A stretch of DNA of 17,125 bases from a bacterium (lineage in GTDB: Bacteria; Armatimonadota; HRBIN16). The stretch lies in assembly GCA_025057335.1 (NCBI GenBank), contig JANWXG010000030.1, forward strand, positions 1 through 17,125. The letters are read 5' to 3'. This document shows, in pieces, positions 13,086-17,125 of this stretch (the first letter of the stretch is position 1; each line of letters starts with the position of its first letter). The position numbers were made by a program, and so were the translations under genes. The notes beneath the pieces are model-generated. The model ran no database searches, was not told the origin of the DNA, and saw only the letters and a list, made by a program, of their open reading frames with translations.

Positions 13086-13274
13086 TTACTCCGTCGTGCC
13101 CTGCGCGGGCGTACTTCCCGTCCGCTGGCTCTTCGGGAGCATTGGTCCCTCATAGTAGCCTTGCGCTGCGGGGTCCTCCTCCTTTTTACCGCAGGCTGTC
13201 AGGTTCAACCCGACGCAGAGGAGCCACAGCAGGCTCAACCCGAACAGCGCCACCCTGACGAGACCTTTTCGCAT
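13086..13274 (-). CDS. Small lipoprotein with GYYxGPMLPKSQR motif (copy A)
   Basis: A 62-residue exported protein. The N-terminus MRKGLVRVALFGLSLLWLLC leads to a probable lipobox LTAC (25-28), so the mature form would be a lipid-anchored peptide of about 35 residues beginning CGKKEED. The motif GYYEGPMLPKSQRTG occupies 39-53, followed by a Ser/Thr/Pro tail. The ATG is only 4 nt after the prepilin stop, with GGAG 7 nt upstream (inside the prepilin's last codons), so it is cotranslated with the pilin. A far longer in-frame upstream reading is prepilin shadow. No family recognised. Close coupling to a prepilin suggests a pilus or pseudopilus accessory, which is inference. Confidence 0.82.
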   Translation of the reverse strand: MRKGLVRVALFGLSLLWLLCVGLNLTACGKKEEDPAAQGYYEGPMLPKSQRTGSTPAQGTTE

Positions 13275-13278
13275 CAGA

Positions 13279-14097
13279 CTACTCCATGGAGAAGGTGTAG
13301 TACCGCATGAAGTATACGGTCCGTCCGCCCTCGGTGGTCGTTGCCAGGTAGCGCTCGGAGTTGCGCTTGATGTACTTGGCGTGACCATCCAGGAAGGTGA
13401 AGTTCGAGCCATCCTGGTGGATGAACTGCGTCTCGCAGCCGATGGAGATAACCACGTAGCGCGGGGTCTTGTCCAGCATGGTGATGCCATCACCAATCAG
13501 GATGGTCTCCGCGGGGCGCTTGATTTCGGGCAGGTAGCGGGTCAAACCACCCATATCAGCGGGATAGCACAGGCTACCGGGGAAGTGGTAGTACGGGTTC
13601 TCGGGTGTGCCCGCGCCGCCGCGCTGCGCCATCTGGAACACGATGCCGTAGTGCGCGAAGATCTGGGTCGGCGGCATGTAGGGGTCTAGTGATCCAGGAT
13701 AGCAGTCCGGCATGTTGGCGCCCTGCAGGTAGCGCTCCAGGCTCCACGAGGGGCAGCGATGCAAGCCCTGCGGCTGTCCACCCTGCGTGTAGGTTCGCCC
13801 CTGGTCGGGCGGCACCAGCGTGCTCTTGATGTACGGATGGAGCAGACCGAACCAGAACCGCTCGTTCAGCGGCTGTCCGGGATACTCACGAATCTTGAAC
13901 CAGGGCACGATGGCTTCATCGTAGTCCTGGGCATACATGAGAATCCCCGTACCAAACTGCTTGGTGTTGGACAGACAGGACGATTTGCGGGCTGCCTCTC
14001 GCGCCTGCGAGAAGACAGGGAACAGAATCGCTGCCAGGATCGCGATAATCGCGATAACCACTAGCAGCTCAATAAGCGTAAACGCACGTCGTGTCAT
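13279..14097 (-). CDS. DUF1559 type prepilin (type II secretion/type IV pilin-like)
   Basis: A 272-residue pilin-like protein. The short leader MTRRA is followed by FTLIELLVV and a hydrophobic helix ending ILFPVF, the class III prepilin signal cleaved by a PilD-type peptidase. The residue before the cut is Ala instead of the usual Gly; the essential Glu at mature position 5 is present. Next comes SQAREAARKSSCLSNTKQFG and LMYAQDYDE, the conserved start of DUF1559 proteins, which in planctomycete-like and armatimonadal genomes occur in many copies. Near the C-terminus FIHQDGSNFTFLDGHAKYIK is the family's H-x-DG ending. AGGAGG lies 11 nt before ATG 14097. First gene of an operon with the 62-residue lipoprotein. 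Surface structure role inferred. Confidence 0.95.
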   Translation of the reverse strand: MTRRAFTLIELLVVIAIIAILAAILFPVFSQAREAARKSSCLSNTKQFGTGILMYAQDYDEAIVPWFKIREYPGQPLNERFWFGLLHPYIKSTLVPPDQGRTYTQGGQPQGLHRCPSWSLERYLQGANMPDCYPGSLDPYMPPTQIFAHYGIVFQMAQRGGAGTPENPYYHFPGSLCYPADMGGLTRYLPEIKRPAETILIGDGITMLDKTPRYVVISIGCETQFIHQDGSNFTFLDGHAKYIKRNSERYLATTTEGGRTVYFMRYYTFSME

Positions 14098-14486
14098 GAG
14101 CTATCAACCCTCCTGACCTTGGACTTGGATAGATATGTCAAACGCGATGATGCGTTAGACATCCCCAGCAAAACATTGCATTGGGAACTTCATCGTTTAA
14201 GAGAAATACTGCTCCAGCTTGGCAGCGGGGAGCCTCATCGGTGAGGACAGTAATATTGTATATTGGGATTACATCTTTTGTCAATAGCTTCAGGGGAGGA
14301 TACTCAAAAAATCATCTTGATGTGAGGTTATCCTGAAGACATACCATGACACCCACTCCACAATGCAGCAGGGAAAAGGTAACAAGCGCCAGGAATCTCA
14401 TGGTTTGAGGCGCCATTGTCGTCCGCTGCAGTGCCCTCCCCAGCGAAATCGGCGGGGTCAGCATAGGTCTACCAAACCTTGGCAAC
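14098..14486. promoter_or_regulatory. 389-bp divergent non-coding region with prepilin promoter and long leader
   Basis: Reading leftward, TTGACA (complement of 14279-14284) and TACAAT (complement of 14255-14260) with an 18-bp spacer make a near-consensus sigma-70 promoter. Transcription would start near 14248, leaving a ~150-nt leader before the prepilin ATG. The leader contains small stems (CCTC/GAGG at 14233-14246; ACGC/GCGT near 14143-14156) but no riboswitch I recognise. Upstream of the promoter, an interrupted inverted repeat pairs CTTCA (14288-14292) with TGAAG (14334-14338) and GGATA (14298-14302) with TATCC (14329-14333). From 14340 to 14486 I see no gene and no convincing rightward promoter. 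Confidence 0.65.
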
Positions 14487-15668
14487 ATGGTGATTACCAA
14501 TACAGTGTACATATCCTTTGTGAACGGACAAGACTCCATACGTACGAGAGCTATCTTCTGGTGGACGATGTGGCTTCCATTCTGGCTTGGAGGAATGGCA
14601 CACGCCCAGCCTGTTGTCTCACCACCCCTCTACCTTGACACGCACATCGTGGAGACGCTAACCCAGGGCTGGAAAGAAGCGCCTCAGGCGCAGCTCTCCC
14701 TGATGCATCATCTGACCGCCTCCACCAACGTCATCCCCCTAGAGTGGGGAGGCCGCCACCCGCTACCCGAAAAGCAGTTCACCGCTGCGCACGCTTACTA
14801 CCGCATGGCTTGGTATACCCAAGTATCGGTGCGCCTCGGTAGGAGAAGTTTAGTGTACACGCGCGGTGTCATGCAAAACTATACTGGCTCCCCTGGTGCC
14901 GCGCAACTGTATCTGGACAGCATGGGAAAAGGGGCGAGCTTCCTCCGGGAGTATCGTGTGGACGCCTACATGAACAATTCGGAAGTAACCTCATGGACGC
15001 TGGAGCAGTCTATACTGTTGCAGACGAGTGAGGGGGAGGGTGCGATGGCGTTTGGGGTGAGTCTGCTGGATACGCACCGAGTTCAGCAGGGTCACCTCAG
15101 TGGGAAGATGCGACACTGGCAGTTTCAGGGCGACCTGTGCCTGAATACTACACGCGGCTTGCCTCAAGGGAGGACACGCGGACGAGGCATTGCAATACAC
15201 ACAGCAATCGTGTTGCCTCTCCCCCAAGGGGGGCGGATAGGTCTGTGGGCGGAGAACGTGCTATCTGTAATTTGGCAGCAAAGGTTGCAACAGATACGAG
15301 CACGTGTACTCACCAATACGGTCATCCCTGACGCAGATGGCTTCTTGCGCGCTGCGCCTCTGCTCTCGGGCACAGTACAGGAAGCGGAGCGGCGATTGAG
15401 CTTGCAGCCGCGCTATACCCTAGGGGCTTTCCTACCACGAGGTGCGAGTGGGTTCGCAGTATTGATTCATAGGGACACCGACTGGAAATATTGGGTGGTG
15501 TATGTGCGCGGAGGCATCCGCCTCGCGTGGTTATGGCCGCAAGGGGTCTATGCCTGCGAGTGGCGAACGGGTCCATGGCAGTGGCAGATAGGCATGTCTC
15601 ATCTGCAGATTGACCGAGTCCATCACGTGCGCCTGACCGTCCGATGGACTTCTCCCCTGAGAGAATAA
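14487..15668 (+). CDS. Hypothetical secreted protein, possibly an outer-membrane beta-rich protein
   Basis: A 393-residue protein I do not recognise. A probable signal peptide has positively charged RTR (19-21), a Trp-rich hydrophobic stretch (FWWTMWLPFWLGG) and an Ala-His-Ala cleavage site before QPVV (after residue 40). The remainder alternates polar and aromatic/hydrophobic residues with few long helices, and ends in strands such as HHVRLTVRW. This suggests a beta-rich exported domain or barrel rather than an enzyme; no catalytic motif or repeat is evident. The start is uncertain: ATG 14487 has no good ribosome site, GTG 14520 would also keep the signal peptide, and ATG 14568 leaves almost no charged N-terminus. 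Its only neighbours are the divergent prepilin and the downstream lipoprotein. Confidence 0.7.
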   Translation: MVITNTVYISFVNGQDSIRTRAIFWWTMWLPFWLGGMAHAQPVVSPPLYLDTHIVETLTQGWKEAPQAQLSLMHHLTASTNVIPLEWGGRHPLPEKQFTAAHAYYRMAWYTQVSVRLGRRSLVYTRGVMQNYTGSPGAAQLYLDSMGKGASFLREYRVDAYMNNSEVTSWTLEQSILLQTSEGEGAMAFGVSLLDTHRVQQGHLSGKMRHWQFQGDLCLNTTRGLPQGRTRGRGIAIHTAIVLPLPQGGRIGLWAENVLSVIWQQRLQQIRARVLTNTVIPDADGFLRAAPLLSGTVQEAERRLSLQPRYTLGAFLPRGASGFAVLIHRDTDWKYWVVYVRGGIRLAWLWPQGVYACEWRTGPWQWQIGMSHLQIDRVHHVRLTVRWTSPLRE

Positions 15669-15767
15669 CGGGGCACAAAGTATCGTTGCGGTTGACCAGA
15701 AGAGTGCGAAATAACCTTTTCACCTGTATGCACTCGAAGCTTTGCCTAATCGAGGTGGACGAAACGC

Positions 15768-17125
15768 ATGAGAGGACGAGAAGAGAAAAAGGTATGGCTG
15801 TGGCTTTTGGCAGTGGGTGCCGTTCTGCTGAACGCCTGTGGCGCAGTGCGAGAGGAGAGGAATGTAGGTATGGTCGCTGGTACGGTGACCGACATCGACG
15901 AGAACCCGATAGTTGGCGCTAGGGTATGGGTAGACGGCGGCAGCGAGGCTGTTACCAATACCAACGGAGCTTTCCTCTTGACAAGAGTGCCTGAGGGGTT
16001 CCGCAATGTGCGCGCTAGCGCCCGCATCGGCAACCAGAACTGGACGGGTGTGGTGTTGGTACAGGTGTTTGCCGACGACACCACACGCAACGCCCACATC
16101 GTGCTGAGCCCGGCAGACCAGCAGGGTAGCGTCGAGGGCAGGGTTTTTGGTCCCGATGGAAGGGGACTAGAAGGCGCACGGGTTTTCGCCGCAGGCGCGC
16201 TGAGCTCTGCTGTAGCGGTTGCTGACCGCAACGGATACTACCGTATCGACGGTCTGCTCGGCGGCTACGACTACCCAATGGTCGCCTCGGCACCCGGTTA
16301 CCTAAACGACCAGAAGGAGGTCTCTATCGTCGCTGGACAGGTGCGCACCCTGTCGTTTGCGTTAGCGACGGCCTCGGGCGTCGTGCCCGCTACTCCCCAA
16401 AACTTGGAGGCGGTCGCCTGGACGATGCCGCGCGGCGTCACGCGCTCCTCCTCGCCCGAAACCGCGAAGGCGATGGAAGTGGTTAAACGGCTGATGGACC
16501 CGCAGCGTGTGGGGCGACGCGCCCTGAGCCGTGCTACTCCAGAGGGCTCTCTCATCGAAATCGACCTCACCTGGGACTACGTGGACGACAATCGACGGCT
16601 CGGCTACGGCATCTACCGCTCGCGTACTCCCAACCCCGCCTCTCAGCGGGGCACCGCCATCGCTTTCCTGCGCGACCCGCTTGCCGACCTGTTCGCTGAC
16701 CTCGACCTTGCGCTCACGCCAGGCATCACATACCACTATCAGGTAGTAGCAGTCGGCGCAAATTTCGACCCCGACACAGGAGCAGGCGCCAGCGCCCCCT
16801 CGAACAACGCGAGCGCCACCCCCTTGCCCCCGATGGACTCCTTCTCCGAGCCCGCCTCCGGGGCGACGGTGCGCACCGCGACGCCTACCCTCCGCTGGGG
16901 ACGGCTGGACGGCGCAGCATTCTACCAGGTCTTCCTGTTCGAGGGATTCCCGGAGATTAACCGCGACCCGCTGTGGCCAGCCGACCTGAACAACCCGGGT
17001 AGCAGTCGAGTGACACATCCTAACAACAGCACAGTGTACGCAGGTCCTCCGCTGCAGCCTGGACAAACCTACTACTGGGTTGTGGTCGCCTTGAGCGCGG
17101 ACGGACGGCTGCGCAGCATCAGCCC
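15768..17125 (+). CDS. Lipoprotein with carboxypeptidase-regulatory-like and fibronectin-like domains (3' end outside window)
   Basis: Open from ATG 15768 to the window end (452 codons, no stop), so partial. The N-terminus MRGREEKKVWLWLLAVGAVL leads to LNAC (21-24), a probable lipobox. Residues 35-113 (VAGTVTDIDENPIVGARVWV, TNTNGAFLLTRVPEG) and 121-200 (VEGRVFGPDGRGLEGARVF, DRNGYYRIDGLLGGYDYPM) are two carboxypeptidase-regulatory-like beta-sandwich domains. Residues 208-351 (IEIDLTWDYVD, GYGIYRSRT, GITYHYQVVAV) and 356-452 (PASGATVRTATPTLRWGRL, YYWVVVAL) look like fibronectin type III units. The domains suggest surface adhesion or carbohydrate binding; any catalytic domain would lie beyond the end. 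GAGGTGG (15752-15758) is the ribosome site. A 99-bp gap separates it from the preceding gene. Confidence 0.88.
   Translation, partial: MRGREEKKVWLWLLAVGAVLLNACGAVREERNVGMVAGTVTDIDENPIVGARVWVDGGSEAVTNTNGAFLLTRVPEGFRNVRASARIGNQNWTGVVLVQVFADDTTRNAHIVLSPADQQGSVEGRVFGPDGRGLEGARVFAAGALSSAVAVADRNGYYRIDGLLGGYDYPMVASAPGYLNDQKEVSIVAGQVRTLSFALATASGVVPATPQNLEAVAWTMPRGVTRSSSPETAKAMEVVKRLMDPQRVGRRALSRATPEGSLIEIDLTWDYVDDNRRLGYGIYRSRTPNPASQRGTAIAFLRDPLADLFADLDLALTPGITYHYQVVAVGANFDPDTGAGASAPSNNASATPLPPMDSFSEPASGATVRTATPTLRWGRLDGAAFYQVFLFEGFPEINRDPLWPADLNNPGSSRVTHPNNSTVYAGPPLQPGQTYYWVVVALSADGRLRSIS

Noticed and set aside
14098..14248. Riboswitch in the prepilin leader
   Set aside because: I looked for c-di-GMP, preQ1 and other aptamer signatures and found none; only small generic stems are visible.
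14346..14408. Possible 20-codon leader peptide on the plus strand
   Set aside because: No ribosome site, no regulatory codon run and no terminator after it.
14312..14539. Minus-strand frame of 75 codons with a hydrophobic stretch and cysteine resembling a lipoprotein
   Set aside because: It has no ribosome site, overlaps the start of the divergent secreted protein, and its hydrophobic part is short and late; probably chance.
16362..17066. Minus-strand open frame of 234 codons
   Set aside because: Antisense to the partial lipoprotein gene, whose frame is open to the window end with clear domains.

Overview
The window is about 17 kb of a moderately GC-rich bacterial chromosome, densely packed with genes. 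The best taxonomic clue is the gene at 13279-14097. It is a DUF1559 type prepilin whose N-terminus (FTLIELLVV followed by AIIAILAAILFPVFSQAREAARKSS) is the form I associate with Armatimonadota and neighbouring phyla. That placement is inference from one family; the rest of the gene content fits but does not prove it. I see no phage, transposase, CRISPR array, rRNA or tRNA.

Region 1 (1-2200, + strand) is a tight three-gene operon. It encodes an ArsR/SmtB repressor with a CxC metal-site motif, a cysteine-rich membrane protein, and a soluble MtrA-like corrinoid protein fused to a C-terminal DUF4346 domain. A perfect 9-8-9 inverted repeat overlaps the only visible -10 box. This is the most novel-looking unit: a corrinoid methyl-carrier protein apparently under thiophilic metal(loid) control and paired with a membrane protein carrying a Cys-Cys pair. 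No other part of the archaeal Mtr complex is present.

Region 2 (2380-5150, + strand) holds a secreted protein with an STN-like domain and three exact-length 19-residue Met-rich repeats. It is followed by an ECF sigma factor, its zinc-finger anti-sigma factor and an NfeD-type membrane protein. The last three are translationally coupled. The region looks like an envelope-stress module.

Region 3 (5294-9435, - strand) has a DUF418 (YeiB-like) membrane protein, 6-phosphogluconolactonase, glucose-6-phosphate dehydrogenase and a DUF985 cupin. The oxidative pentose-phosphate genes zwf and pgl overlap. Region 4 (9589-12752, + strand) diverges from it across a 153-bp regulatory gap and encodes enolase, pyruvate kinase and an FtsB/DivIC-like septum protein. 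Lower glycolysis and the oxidative pentose-phosphate branch therefore sit back to back.

Region 5 (12809-14284, - strand) has a DUF1559 prepilin with a good sigma-70 type promoter and a ~150-nt leader, followed by two tiny membrane-anchored proteins. The two are unrelated except for a shared GYYxGPMLPKSQRxG motif at the same residue positions. A strong intrinsic terminator separates their genes. Region 6 (14487-17125, + strand) has an unrecognised secreted protein, possibly a beta-barrel, and the 5' part of a lipoprotein with carboxypeptidase-regulatory-like and fibronectin-like domains that runs off the window end.
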